Of a DNA stretch of 20,703 nucleotides, positions 1-7,631 are shown piece by piece. Within the stretch, counting starts at the first letter, position 1, and every line of letters starts with the position of its first letter. The position numbers were made by a program, and so were the translations under genes. The notes below the pieces were generated by a model. That model was not told the origin of the DNA. It ran no database searches and worked only from the letters and a program-made list of their open reading frames with translations. Origin of the DNA: Bermanella sp041589295 (GTDB lineage: Bacteria; Pseudomonadota; Gammaproteobacteria; Pseudomonadales; Oceanobacteraceae); NCBI GenBank assembly GCA_041589295.1, contig JBFHVZ010000040.1, forward strand, positions 1 to 20,703. The letters run 5' to 3'.

Positions 1-66
1 CACCCCTACCTCTTTTTCGCACCGTTTATCGACGTGCTGATACAGCTTGTGCTGCCCCATGTTTAA
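1..66 (+). CDS. Possible C-terminal tail of a gene entering from the left edge
   Basis: Frame 1 is open from the first base for 21 codons and ends at TAA 64-66. The encoded tail is hydrophobic (it ends IQLVLPHV), which could suit a membrane or buried C-terminus, but it is too short to assign to a family. An alternative exists on the minus strand: an ATG at 60-58 opens a 20-codon frame running off the left edge, without a clear Shine-Dalgarno. Neither reading can be settled from this window. Confidence 0.3.
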   Translation, partial: HPYLFFAPFIDVLIQLVLPHV

Positions 67-149
67 CAAGAAAAATAATCGCTTATCCACGTATGCGCTC
101 ATCCTGTACGGTTCGTGCCTGCATTGCCCAGTGTCTCTCTTTATCAAAA

Positions 150-189
150 TACTACGCTAGTTAAGTATTTATATTCCACTAGCGTAGTA
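150..189. repeat. Perfect 12-bp inverted repeat with AT-rich 16-nt spacer
   Basis: TACTACGCTAGT at 150-161 is followed by a 16-nt AT-rich spacer and the exact reverse complement ACTAGCGTAGTA at 178-189. There is no T-tract on either side, so a simple intrinsic terminator is unlikely. It lies 74 bp upstream of the solute-binding protein start, and a weak -10-like TATACT sits at 228-233. It could be a two-site operator or a cruciform-forming element; nothing else recognisable lies between 67 and 263. Confidence 0.6.
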
Positions 190-263
190 ATTACAACCTT
201 AGCTTCGGTACAAGATGATATTTGGCCTATACTGATGAGGTTTAGTGCGTATCAGGCATAGCT

Positions 264-1121
264 ATGTCGATCATCCGTGTTCCACCCGCAAGCCCCTATG
301 GGGCCTTTCTTGTAGGGCTACATACCCACTTGTGGAGTTGGCTTCGACTCGGCTTTTGCATGCTGGCACTTTGGCCGCTATCAAGCAGCCTACAGGCCGA
401 AAGCCCAAGGGTGATTCGAATCGCCACCGGCGAGTACCCGCCCTTCGCATCGGAAGCCGACCCCAAATTCAACTTGATAAACACAATCGTTACCGAGGCC
501 TTTGCGCAATCCAAGCTTAAGGTGGAGTTCGACTTTTTCCCTTGGGCACGTACCTATAAAGAAGCCCTAAGCGGAAAATACGATGCCACATCCTATTGGT
601 ATAAAAGTCCTGATCGAAAAGCTCATTTCTACTTTAGCGAAGTCATTGTAGAGTCGCCCACGTATTTTTTTCATCTGCGCAGCCGCCCGTTGCAATGGAA
701 CACCCTGAACGATCTCGCCGGAAAACAGATTAGCGTGACACGTGGCTATACCTATTCCACCGAGTTCATTCAAGCAGGAAGTGACGGTTTATTTACCTTG
801 CATTGGACCAACTCAGATACGCAAAATTTAAAGATGTTACTTTCTGGCCGAACCGAAATTTTTCCAATGGAACTTTACCCTGCATACCACTTGTTTAAGA
901 CCCTTAACCCAGCGCAAACCGAATTACTCACTTACCATCCAAAACCCCTTGTTGAATCCACCGGTCACTTACTGTTTCCTAAAAAACTGAAAAACAGTAA
1001 GCGCTTGTTAAGTCGCTTCAATGCGGGCTTAGCCAAACTTAAAAAAAGCGGTCGTCTTGAACAAATTCTATCGACTATGCAAACCCAAGATTCATCCAGC
1101 CAAGCATCACCCAGCCAATAA
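264..1121 (+). CDS. Periplasmic solute-binding protein, SBP_bac_3-like (amino-acid ABC type)
   Basis: A 285-residue protein with an export signal: a hydrophobic stretch at about residues 23-41 ending in SSLQA, with likely cleavage after residue 45. The mature part starts with VIRIATGEYPPFAS, the usual beta-1 and ligand-pocket opening of family 3 extracellular solute-binding proteins. It contains the usual FFPWARTYKEALSGKYDA-type segment near residues 92-110. Length is normal for the family. No permease or ATPase gene is next to it, so it may serve an ABC transporter encoded elsewhere or act as an orphan ligand-binding protein. The ATG at 264 is preferred because the next in-frame ATG (360) would cut into the signal peptide; the Shine-Dalgarno is weak. 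Its stop overlaps the end of the opposing acyl-CoA dehydrogenase gene. The ligand is unknown. Confidence 0.82.
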   Translation: MSIIRVPPASPYGAFLVGLHTHLWSWLRLGFCMLALWPLSSSLQAESPRVIRIATGEYPPFASEADPKFNLINTIVTEAFAQSKLKVEFDFFPWARTYKEALSGKYDATSYWYKSPDRKAHFYFSEVIVESPTYFFHLRSRPLQWNTLNDLAGKQISVTRGYTYSTEFIQAGSDGLFTLHWTNSDTQNLKMLLSGRTEIFPMELYPAYHLFKTLNPAQTELLTYHPKPLVESTGHLLFPKKLKNSKRLLSRFNAGLAKLKKSGRLEQILSTMQTQDSSSQASPSQ

Positions 1122-2957
1122 CAACTGGGCCTCGGAAATCTGCATAAGGTTATCCATACCAGACAACATGGCGGCCTTATGAGCTTGCGCACGAGGCAAC
1201 ACACGTTCGAAATAAAACTGTGCATTTAAAACCTTCGCTTTCAAAAATTCTTCGCTTAGGTTTTCGGTATTTGCACTGCGCTCGCCAGATAAAATTTGCT
1301 GCGAAACCACCGCCATTTTGGCCCAGAAGTAAGCAAGGGTGACATACCCTGAATACATCAAGTAATCGAAACTGGCCGCTCCGGCCTCGGTTGGGTTTTT
1401 CATGGCCTTCATGCCGATTTTCATGGTGATGTCTGGCCACTCTTTTTTGTATTGATCTAGCTGATTTAACAAGCTGTCGATATTACTTTGTTGTGCCGCC
1501 TCGCCTGCTTGCTCACGCAATTTATGCATTAACTTGGTAAAGCCCATCAGGCTTTTGCCCTGTGTGCCCAGCACTTTACGTCCTAGTAAATCCAACGCTT
1601 GAATGCCTGTAGTGCCTTCGTAAATGGTGGCAATACGGCCGTCACGATACAGTTGCTCTGCGCCGGTTTCTTGAATGTAGCCATGGCCACCGTGTATTTG
1701 AATGGCATAGCTGGCGCTTTCTAATCCTGTTTCAGTGCAAAAACCTTTTGCGATGGGGGTTAACATATCCAACAACTGCACGACTTGTTTGTCGCTATCG
1801 TTTTGGCCGAAATCTTGTTGGTGTGTTTGCTGCAGTAGTTCCGAACAAAACTGTGCCAATGCACGCCCGCCTTCGGCCAATACTTTTTGCGTAAGTAACA
1901 TGCGGCGCACGTCAGGGTGAACAATAATAGGGTCTGCACCTTTGTCTTGCGTTGCATTTGACGGATGCACTTTGCCATCAAGCGCACGCATTTGTGTACG
2001 TTGAGTAGCATAAGCGATGGACTTTTGAAAACTGCGTTCACTTAATCCCACACCTTGTAGCGATGCACCCAAACGCATTTCATTCATCATGATAAACATG
2101 GCGTTAATGCCTTTATTGGGCTCACCTACAAGATAGCCGATACTGTTTTCGAAGCTCATGGTGCAGGTTGGATTACCATGCATGCCCATTTTTTCTTCTA
2201 TGCCCACGCATTCCACGCCGTTGCTTTGCACCCATTGGCCTTGCGAATTTTCCATTAAGGTGGGCACTAAAAATAACGACAAGCCTTTAATGCCTTGCGG
2301 TGCATCATTTAAACGCGCTAGCACCAAATGAATAATATTTTCTGAGCCGTTGTGATTACCGGACGATATAAAAATCTTGTTGCCTTTAATGCGATACGCC
2401 GTTTGCGCTGCATTCAATGACTGGGTTTCATCTTCTACGGCACGACTGCGAATTAATCCCAAGTCCGAACCACAGTGGCTTTCCGTTAAGCACATGGTGC
2501 CCGTCCACTGCCCTGCAATGAGTTTAGGTAAATAGGTTTGTTTTAAATGATCACTGCCGTGACTGATGATGGCACGACACGCAGACATGGTCAGCGCGGG
2601 CGTCATGCTAAAGGTGTGATTGGCGGAGGTTAAAATTTCACCCACACAAGTCGACAGTCTTTCACTTAATGCTTGACCACCAAATTCTTCAGGCATGGAC
2701 AGTCCCATCCAACCTGCATCCGCATATTCTCGAAACGCCTTACGCAGTGCTTCTGGCAAACGGACCTGACCATGCTCAAACGTACAACCTTGCACATCGC
2801 ATTCGCGATTTATGGGCACCAGCTTTTGTTCTGCAAAGCGAGCTGCCTGCTCTAATACAAACAACAGGTCTTCGTTATCTTTATTGTTACCCATTTCATT
2901 TAACAGGAAGGTCATATCTTGAATGGGGGCCAAATATTCTGGGCGATCGGTGGTCAT
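1107..2957 (-). CDS. Acyl-CoA dehydrogenase, long form with extra C-terminal domain
   Basis: A 616-residue FAD enzyme expected to oxidise acyl-CoA to trans-2-enoyl-CoA in beta-oxidation, passing electrons to ETF. The dehydrogenase N-domain covers about residues 30-155. The flavin-contacting CLTESHCGSDLG is at 156-167, the middle beta domain runs to about 275, and the helical C-domain contains IHGGHGYIQE (421-430). The catalytic-base motif YEGTTGIQALDLLGRK begins at 446, with E447 as the presumed base. Residues after about 470 form the extra C-terminal region of the 600-residue subgroup that includes DmdC (3-methylmercaptopropionyl-CoA dehydrogenase). Substrate cannot be read from sequence, so no gene symbol is given. 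The start has an AAAGAGAG Shine-Dalgarno. It diverges from FadH, consistent with joint control by a fatty-acid signal, and overlaps the solute-binding gene tail-to-tail by 15 bp. Confidence 0.92.
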   Translation of the reverse strand: MTTDRPEYLAPIQDMTFLLNEMGNNKDNEDLLFVLEQAARFAEQKLVPINRECDVQGCTFEHGQVRLPEALRKAFREYADAGWMGLSMPEEFGGQALSERLSTCVGEILTSANHTFSMTPALTMSACRAIISHGSDHLKQTYLPKLIAGQWTGTMCLTESHCGSDLGLIRSRAVEDETQSLNAAQTAYRIKGNKIFISSGNHNGSENIIHLVLARLNDAPQGIKGLSLFLVPTLMENSQGQWVQSNGVECVGIEEKMGMHGNPTCTMSFENSIGYLVGEPNKGINAMFIMMNEMRLGASLQGVGLSERSFQKSIAYATQRTQMRALDGKVHPSNATQDKGADPIIVHPDVRRMLLTQKVLAEGGRALAQFCSELLQQTHQQDFGQNDSDKQVVQLLDMLTPIAKGFCTETGLESASYAIQIHGGHGYIQETGAEQLYRDGRIATIYEGTTGIQALDLLGRKVLGTQGKSLMGFTKLMHKLREQAGEAAQQSNIDSLLNQLDQYKKEWPDITMKIGMKAMKNPTEAGAASFDYLMYSGYVTLAYFWAKMAVVSQQILSGERSANTENLSEEFLKAKVLNAQFYFERVLPRAQAHKAAMLSGMDNLMQISEAQLLLAG

Positions 2958-2992
2958 GGAAAACTCTCTTTATTGTTTTCAAATCTAGTTTC

Positions 2993-3008
2993 ATTGCGTA
3001 AATGCAAT
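2993..3008. promoter_or_regulatory. Weak dyad in the divergent acyl-CoA dehydrogenase/fadH promoter region
   Basis: ATTGCGTAAATGCAAT is an imperfect 16-bp dyad (outer ATTGC/GCAAT perfect, 6 of 8 half-site bases paired). It is placed between the two divergent beta-oxidation genes, where a fatty-acid-responsive repressor would be expected. It does not clearly match the PsrA or FadR consensus as I know them, so the assignment is speculative. Confidence 0.25.
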
Positions 3009-3094
3009 TATGAGTCAGCCAATTGTTCACATGGGTTAACAAATGATAAGGACGGGAAAAATAAAATTCTTAAAATCATCACCATTGAATTTCG

Positions 3095-3168
3095 GTAGGA
3101 GGCCGCTTTTGTGCCCTTTGGGTATGCGAGCGACCAGATATTTATATCGCGCGCAAGCGCCCTCCTAC
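3095..3168. repeat. Inverted pair of REP-like elements in the fadH leader
   Basis: GTAGGAGGCCGCTT begins at 3095. The reverse strand of 3168-3140 reads GTAGGAGGGCGCTTGCGCGC and on into an AT-rich tail. The outer 8 bp (3095-3102 and 3161-3168) are perfectly complementary and pairing continues imperfectly inwards. The right half is 28/29 identical to 7468-7496. A GTAG head followed by a GC-rich palindrome is typical of REP sequences mobilised by RAYT (REP-associated tyrosine transposase) proteins; no RAYT gene is in this window. The pair ends 12 bp before the fadH Shine-Dalgarno. Confidence 0.65.
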
Positions 3169-3197
3169 TTGCTTATGAACAAAGAGAGAGAAAAACA

Positions 3198-5228
3198 ATG
3201 ACAACAGCCAACCCGCATTTTCCGAAACTGTTTGAGCCCCTTGATCTGGGCTTCACCCAATTAAAAAACCGCGTGATCATGGGCTCCATGCACACCGGCC
3301 TTGAAGAGCACAAAGACGGCATGACCCGCATGGCAGCCTTCTTTAGTGAACGCGCTCGCGGCGGCGTTGGCCTGATCGTAACCGGTGGCTTTGGCCCTAA
3401 CGCCGAAGGTGCAACCCACCCGCACACCAACCTGATCAAAAGCGAAGAAGACGCGCTAAAACACAAAGAAATCACCGATGCCGTTCACAAAGAAGACGGC
3501 AAAATCTGCATGCAGATCCTGCACACAGGTCGTTACGCGTTTAACCCGAACTCGGTTGCACCCAGCGCCATTCAAGCGCCGATTAACCCGTTCAAGCCTA
3601 AAGAAGCGGACGAAGACTGCATCGAGCAGCAAATCCAAGACATCGTTCAACTGGCCAAATACGCACAAATCGGCGGCTACGACGGCGTTGAGATCATGGG
3701 TTCTGAGGGTTACTTCATTAACCAATTCTTAGCCAAACGCACCAACCACCGTGATGACGCGTGGGGTGGTGAATACGAAAACCGCATGCGTCTAGCGGTT
3801 GAAATCGTGCGTCGCACCCGCGAAGCCGTAGGCGAAGAATTCATCATCATCTATCGCCTATCTATGTTGGACTTGGTTGAAGGCGGCAGTTCTTTCGAAG
3901 AAGCCGTGCAACTGGGTAAAGCCATCGAAAAAGCCGGTGCAAGCATCATCAATACCGGTATCGGCTGGCACGAAGCCCGTATCCCAACGATTGCCACCAA
4001 GGTGCCGCGCGCTGCGTTTACTTGGGTTACCGCCAAGTTCAAACAAGAATTGAGCATCCCGCTGATTACATCTAACCGCATTAACACGCCAGAAGTGGCC
4101 GAGGAAGTATTAGAGCGCGGCGACGCTGACATGATCTCCATGGCGCGCCCATTCTTGGCCGACCCACTGTTCATGCAAAAAGCCAAAGACGGCGTAAGCG
4201 ATCAGATCAACACCTGTATCGGGTGTAACCAAGCCTGTTTGGATCACGTATTCCAAGGCAAGATGACCAGCTGTTTGGTTAACCCACGCGCCTGTCACGA
4301 GACCGAAATCATCATTAAAGACACAGACGCCAAGAAGAAATTTGCTGTTGTGGGTGCAGGCCCTGCGGGTTTGGCCTTCGCTACCACAGCTGCAAAACGT
4401 GGCCACCAAGTGACCTTGTTCGATGCAACATCTGAGATCGGCGGTCAGTTCAACGTGGCCAAACAGATTCCGGGCAAAGAAGAATTCTACGAAACCATTC
4501 GTTACTTCAAAAAACAGCTGGAGCTTTCCACCGTTGACGTTAGGTTGAACACTCGCGTTTCTGCCGACGACTTGAACAACGGCGACTTCGACGAGATCGT
4601 CATCGCCACTGGCATCAGCCCACGCACCCCAGATATTCCAGGCATCGACAACCCTAAAGTCATGACCTACTTGGATGTGCTACGTGATAAAAAACCAGTC
4701 GGTAAAAAAGTTGCCGTGATCGGTGCGGGCGGTATCGGTTTCGACGTGTCTGAGTACCTAACTCACGAAGGCGAAGCCACGAGCCAAAACATCCCAGCCT
4801 TCATGAAAGAATGGGGCGTGGACATGACCATGCAAGCCCGTGGTGGCATCGAAGGCGTCGAGCCTCAGCCACATCCATCGCCACGTGAGGTTTACTTGCT
4901 ACAACGTAAGACATCCAAAGTGGGTGGCAAGTTGGGTAAAACCACCGGCTGGATTCACCGCGCTGGCTTGATCAACAAAGGCGTGAACATGATTCCGGGC
5001 TGTACCTACGACAAGATCGACGAGCAAGGTTTGCACATTACCGTCGGCGAAGAAACCAAGGTATTGGAAGTGGACAACATCATCGTGTGTGCGGGCCAAG
5101 AGCCATTCCGCGACCTGGTTGACGGCCTAAACAAACCACACCACTTGATTGGCGGTGCGGACGTGGCCGCGGAACTGGATGCCAAACGCGCCATCGACCA
5201 AGGTACTCGCTTAGCAGCTGAGCTGTAA
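3198..5228 (+). CDS. fadH: NADPH-dependent 2,4-dienoyl-CoA reductase (FadH-type)
   Basis: A 676-residue iron-sulfur flavoprotein close to the E. coli FadH length. It reduces 2,4-dienoyl-CoA so that polyunsaturated acyl chains can continue through beta-oxidation. Residues 8-335 form the old-yellow-enzyme TIM barrel, including SEGYFINQF (Tyr172) and GIGWHEARIP (His258), which correspond to the FadH active-site pair. The 4Fe-4S ligands are Cys340, Cys343, Cys347 and Cys359. Then come an FAD-binding GAGPAG (386-391) and a second dinucleotide-binding IGAGGIG further on. The ATG at 3198 is chosen because AAAGAGAGAG (3181-3190) sits 7 nt before it and family homology starts there. A GTG at 3111 would add 29 residues read through the REP pair. 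Codon use leans to C-ending codons (AAC, GAC, ATC) more than in neighbouring genes, hinting at high expression. It is followed by a hairpin at 5243. Confidence 0.93.
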   Translation: MTTANPHFPKLFEPLDLGFTQLKNRVIMGSMHTGLEEHKDGMTRMAAFFSERARGGVGLIVTGGFGPNAEGATHPHTNLIKSEEDALKHKEITDAVHKEDGKICMQILHTGRYAFNPNSVAPSAIQAPINPFKPKEADEDCIEQQIQDIVQLAKYAQIGGYDGVEIMGSEGYFINQFLAKRTNHRDDAWGGEYENRMRLAVEIVRRTREAVGEEFIIIYRLSMLDLVEGGSSFEEAVQLGKAIEKAGASIINTGIGWHEARIPTIATKVPRAAFTWVTAKFKQELSIPLITSNRINTPEVAEEVLERGDADMISMARPFLADPLFMQKAKDGVSDQINTCIGCNQACLDHVFQGKMTSCLVNPRACHETEIIIKDTDAKKKFAVVGAGPAGLAFATTAAKRGHQVTLFDATSEIGGQFNVAKQIPGKEEFYETIRYFKKQLELSTVDVRLNTRVSADDLNNGDFDEIVIATGISPRTPDIPGIDNPKVMTYLDVLRDKKPVGKKVAVIGAGGIGFDVSEYLTHEGEATSQNIPAFMKEWGVDMTMQARGGIEGVEPQPHPSPREVYLLQRKTSKVGGKLGKTTGWIHRAGLINKGVNMIPGCTYDKIDEQGLHITVGEETKVLEVDNIIVCAGQEPFRDLVDGLNKPHHLIGGADVAAELDAKRAIDQGTRLAAEL

Positions 5229-5242
5229 GCGCAAGCCTTATT

Positions 5243-5263
5243 CAGCGGCCTTCAAGGCCGCTG
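5243..5263 (+). terminator. Hairpin downstream of fadH
   Basis: CAGCGGCC, loop TTCAA, then GGCCGCTG form a perfect 8-bp GC-rich stem 14 bp after the fadH stop. The downstream sequence is pyrimidine-rich but lacks a clean T-run, so this may be a weak terminator or an mRNA-stabilising 3' hairpin. Confidence 0.55.
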
Positions 5264-5357
5264 TCTATCACCCTCGCATTTCCCTTCGCCTTTCCCCTCA
5301 CCTCTATCTAATGGTCCCACCCATTCCTCACATTGGGAATTGCAAGGAAAAGCGCTG

Positions 5358-5386
5358 TTGACGATACTATCTATAACTGCGTTAAT
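5358..5386 (+). promoter_or_regulatory. Candidate sigma-70 promoter for the minimal pilin gene
   Basis: TTGACG (5358-5363) and GTTAAT (5381-5386) are separated by 17 bp, giving five of six -35 matches and four of six -10 matches. This would leave a leader of about 70 nt before the ATG at 5461. AT-rich TATAAA-like boxes nearer the gene (around 5409) are alternatives. The rest of 5264-5460 shows no gene. Confidence 0.3.
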
Positions 5387-5460
5387 ACTCCCCCAAGAGA
5401 CGGCACATTTATAAAGCCGAACACACGCGCATTTGATTAAATTATAAACACTGGGACTTT

Positions 5461-5676
5461 ATGTTTAGCGGACCTAAACGTAACAAGCAGGCAGGCTTTT
5501 CACTTCTCGAAACCACCGCATCTATCGTACTGCTCAGCACAGTGGCTGCGACGGCACTACCAAAACTCGAAGCATTAGAAGAACAAGCGCAAACCAATGG
5601 CGAACGCTATGTTGCCGCCGCGGAAGATCGTGCGGAGCAACTTACCCAGCTGGAAGAGAAATATTTCCCGTACTAA
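5461..5676 (+). CDS. Minimal type IV pilin-like protein with class III signal peptide
   Basis: A 71-residue protein starting with a short basic leader and the prepilin peptidase motif AG|FSLLE (cleavage between Gly12 and Phe13, Glu17 at mature position +5). A hydrophobic stretch follows to about residue 33, then Pro34, which is mature +22, a position often proline in type IV pilins. The remaining residues are acidic, Ala/Glu/Gln-rich and probably helical, ending EEKYFPY. The predicted mature protein is 59 residues and amounts to the N-terminal pilin helix alone, with no globular head. It has no pilus or secretion genes beside it. It could be a minor pseudopilin, a Geobacter-like short pilin, or a remnant of a larger gene, though the intact frame and both termini argue against simple decay. 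The Shine-Dalgarno is weak. Confidence 0.7.
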   Translation: MFSGPKRNKQAGFSLLETTASIVLLSTVAATALPKLEALEEQAQTNGERYVAAAEDRAEQLTQLEEKYFPY

Positions 5677-5704
5677 TTGCACGAACAACTAGCACCCGAG
5701 TTGT

Positions 5705-5735
5705 AAAAAAACGCTACGGCTCGCTTTGTTTTTTT
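5705..5735. terminator. Possible bidirectional terminator between convergent genes
   Basis: A run of seven A then C (5705-5712) is complementary to G and seven T (5728-5735), with a 15-nt GC-containing interior. Read on the plus strand it ends the minimal pilin transcript in a T-run; read on the minus strand it ends the Crp-like gene, whose last seven codons lie inside it. The stem is mostly A:U. A small ACAACT/AGTTGT hairpin (5685-5704) sits just before it. Confidence 0.4.
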
Positions 5736-6313
5736 CTCAGCCGCGAAAGCGAAACCGGCGTAATACCCAAGAACGATGCGATGTGATACTGGGGCAAGCG
5801 CTCCAGTAACTCAGGGTATTCCTTACAAAAAGCCTTGTACCTATGCTCGGCATTTCCCAACAATAAACGTGCTTCGCGTCGTGCGCTTTTTAGCAAAACA
5901 CGCTGTGCAATTTTCACTTCTAACAACAACCAGTCGGGCTTATCTAAACCTGCTCTATGTAACGCCGGATAATCCGCGAGCATGACCTCACAATTTTCCA
6001 AAGCTTGAATAAAATACTGACAGGATTCGTTGGCGACAATGGCGCTCACCGGCGCAATGATTTCACCGGTTTGATAAAAATGTTGGTTTACCTCATTGCC
6101 GTTATGGTCAATGTAATAAACCCGCATCAGCCCTGACAGCAAATAGCAAATTTCTTGGCTGCTGTCCCCTGCTTGAATCCAGTGTTCTGAAGCAGCAAGA
6201 GTTCGATAAGAAAAGAATCGGGTGAATGCATTCCAGTCATGCAAGTCGACACTCAACGACTGGGCTAAACCCTGTTTAAGACGGTTAATATGCTGGGCAG
6301 AATTTGAAGCCAC
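5714..6313 (-). CDS. Crp/Fnr-type transcriptional regulator
   Basis: A 199-residue protein with a cyclic-nucleotide-binding-fold domain at about residues 15-115 (ICYLLSGLMRVYYIDHNGNE, then FYQTGEIIAP). The C-terminal helix-turn-helix is at about 173-195 (LPQYHIASFLGITPVSLSRL). The Arg/Ser signature of cAMP binding in Crp is not evident, and there are no clustered N-terminal cysteines as in Fnr, so the signal is unknown; it resembles the short Crp-like regulators in which effector binding is uncertain. The start is GTG at 6313; an in-frame TAA lies a few codons upstream, so the N-terminus cannot extend far, and the Shine-Dalgarno is weak. It is probably transcribed alone; 6314-6416 holds nothing else recognisable. 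Confidence 0.85.
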   Translation of the reverse strand: MASNSAQHINRLKQGLAQSLSVDLHDWNAFTRFFSYRTLAASEHWIQAGDSSQEICYLLSGLMRVYYIDHNGNEVNQHFYQTGEIIAPVSAIVANESCQYFIQALENCEVMLADYPALHRAGLDKPDWLLLEVKIAQRVLLKSARREARLLLGNAEHRYKAFCKEYPELLERLPQYHIASFLGITPVSLSRLRKKQSEP

Positions 6314-6416
6314 GGGCCGATGCCTTTAACCATAAGATCAAGGGATTATATCGCCCGCCGCTAGCCACCCACAAATATGATTTTAAGGATGCGAAGTAAT
6401 GAAAGCTGGTTGTGCG

Positions 6417-7469
6417 TTAAGACACCACCATCTCACCGCTGCCCGGCAGGCTTTCAACTAAACGCCAGCCCATTAACAACGAAGGGGTATAGCTACCCTT
6501 TTGTTGTTGTGGGTTTTCTTGCAAATATTCCGCAACCGCCAGTGCACCATACACGGTGACATCATAGCCGTTAGCTGTGGTAATTCGGGCCACCTTCATA
6601 TCGCCGTTAGCATTATGCGCTTCACCCCACACCAAGGTTTTATGTTTAGCGCGCTTTTCTTCGTTGGGGCCTTTGATGCTTTTATCGACTTGTTTTTTCA
6701 TAAAGTTTTGAACAAATTTAAGTTTAAACAACCACTTTAATCGTTCCGCTAGCTTTAGCTTTTTAAGCACAGAATCGGGCGCAGGAATATATACATCAAT
6801 ATTCGGAATGCCAGTCGTGTGAAATGCAGTGCTGACATCCCCCCAACCAATAGCTGCGGTTTGAATTTCGCCTTCACCAAAGTCCACTTTTCGTGTGCGT
6901 AAGGCTGTGGTTTGAATGCTGCCATTGATTCGAACCCGCGTTCCGGCACCTAAACCTTCAATTGATGTTTTTGCTGTACCCGGGCTCAGTGAAGATTTAG
7001 ATGAAAACCCTAAAGACAAGTGGGTGGCATCTGGCATTTCTTGTTTGAGACGGGCTGCCACGCAATCAGTTGGTATTACATCAAAACCTACGCCGGGACA
7101 CACAACCACATTAGACTGAATTGCGCGGCTATTAACATCAGCACTATGGGCGTGTTCGAACACATCCATTTCACCCGTAATATCGGTGTAATGAACACCC
7201 GCTTGTAGACAAGCCTCTATCATTTTTGCGCTGGTAGCCGAAAATGGGCCAGCACAATGAATTACTACATCAATGCCTGATATTTTTTCAACGACTTCTT
7301 GGACGTTATCTAATGAAAAGACTTTATGCTCAAAGCCAAGTTCGCTAGCTAACGCCGCAATCGCATCAGCACGACGACCGGCCAATATAGGAGATAGGCC
7401 GCGTTTTTTGGCTTCGCGAGCGATCAGCTCACCGGTGTACCCGTTAGCACCATAAATTAAGAAAGACAT
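6417..7469 (-). CDS. Saccharopine dehydrogenase-like NAD(P)-binding reductase
   Basis: A 350-residue protein beginning directly with a Rossmann motif, GANGYTG (7-13), followed by AGRR (30-33) for the nucleotide phosphate and a CAGPF loop (72-76). TDITGE (95-100) and VVCPGVGFDVIPTDC (122-136) are typical of the saccharopine-dehydrogenase-like family that includes trans-acting enoyl reductases of lipid synthesis. True lysine metabolism is unlikely; an NADPH-dependent reductase acting on a lipid or CoA-linked substrate fits the neighbours better, but this is inference. The start codon is unusual in context: the 28 bases before it are a REP-like element, so no Shine-Dalgarno lies at normal distance (a GGAGG occurs about 20 nt upstream). 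Whether it is cotranscribed with the SDR 349 bp upstream is unclear. Confidence 0.85.
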   Translation of the reverse strand: MSFLIYGANGYTGELIAREAKKRGLSPILAGRRADAIAALASELGFEHKVFSLDNVQEVVEKISGIDVVIHCAGPFSATSAKMIEACLQAGVHYTDITGEMDVFEHAHSADVNSRAIQSNVVVCPGVGFDVIPTDCVAARLKQEMPDATHLSLGFSSKSSLSPGTAKTSIEGLGAGTRVRINGSIQTTALRTRKVDFGEGEIQTAAIGWGDVSTAFHTTGIPNIDVYIPAPDSVLKKLKLAERLKWLFKLKFVQNFMKKQVDKSIKGPNEEKRAKHKTLVWGEAHNANGDMKVARITTANGYDVTVYGALAVAEYLQENPQQQKGSYTPSLLMGWRLVESLPGSGEMVVS

Positions 7470-7496
7470 TTATATCGCGCGCAAGCGCCCTCCCAC
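7468..7496 (-). repeat. REP-like element abutting a start codon
   Basis: Read on the minus strand it starts GTGGGAGGGCGCTTGCGCGC and ends in an AT-rich tail whose last bases are part of the ATG of the saccharopine-dehydrogenase-like gene. It matches 3140-3168 at 28 of 29 bases. GCGC-TT-GCGC can form a short hairpin. Confidence 0.7.
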
Positions 7497-7570
7497 AAAA
7501 CCAAATAAGAAATAACAACCTAACAAAGAATGAGCATAGCCTACATGTAAATTTGAATCACCGTGCCCTT

Positions 7571-7612
7571 GTAGATCGTGCTTTTACTATGTCGCGCTAA
7601 AGCACGACCTAC
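7571..7612. repeat. GTAG-headed stem-loop (REP-like)
   Basis: GTAGATCGTGCTTT (7571-7584) and AAAGCACGACCTAC (7599-7612) are complementary at 13 of 14 positions, with a 14-nt loop. Both strands begin GTAG, as in paired REP elements. Confidence 0.65.
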
Positions 7613-7631
7613 GAATTAGGCTGAAGTTTAT

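Noticed and set aside
3111..3197. GTG start giving FadH 29 extra N-terminal residues
   Set aside because: The extension reads through REP-like sequence, has no family similarity, and a good Shine-Dalgarno stands before ATG 3198.
3456..4409. Several open frames antisense to fadH
   Set aside because: They follow from the C-rich third positions of fadH, have no Shine-Dalgarno or recognisable domains, and overlap a confident gene.
6417..7469. Lysine-pathway saccharopine dehydrogenase
   Set aside because: Only the family fold matches; no lysine genes are nearby and the sequence is of the enoyl-reductase-like branch.
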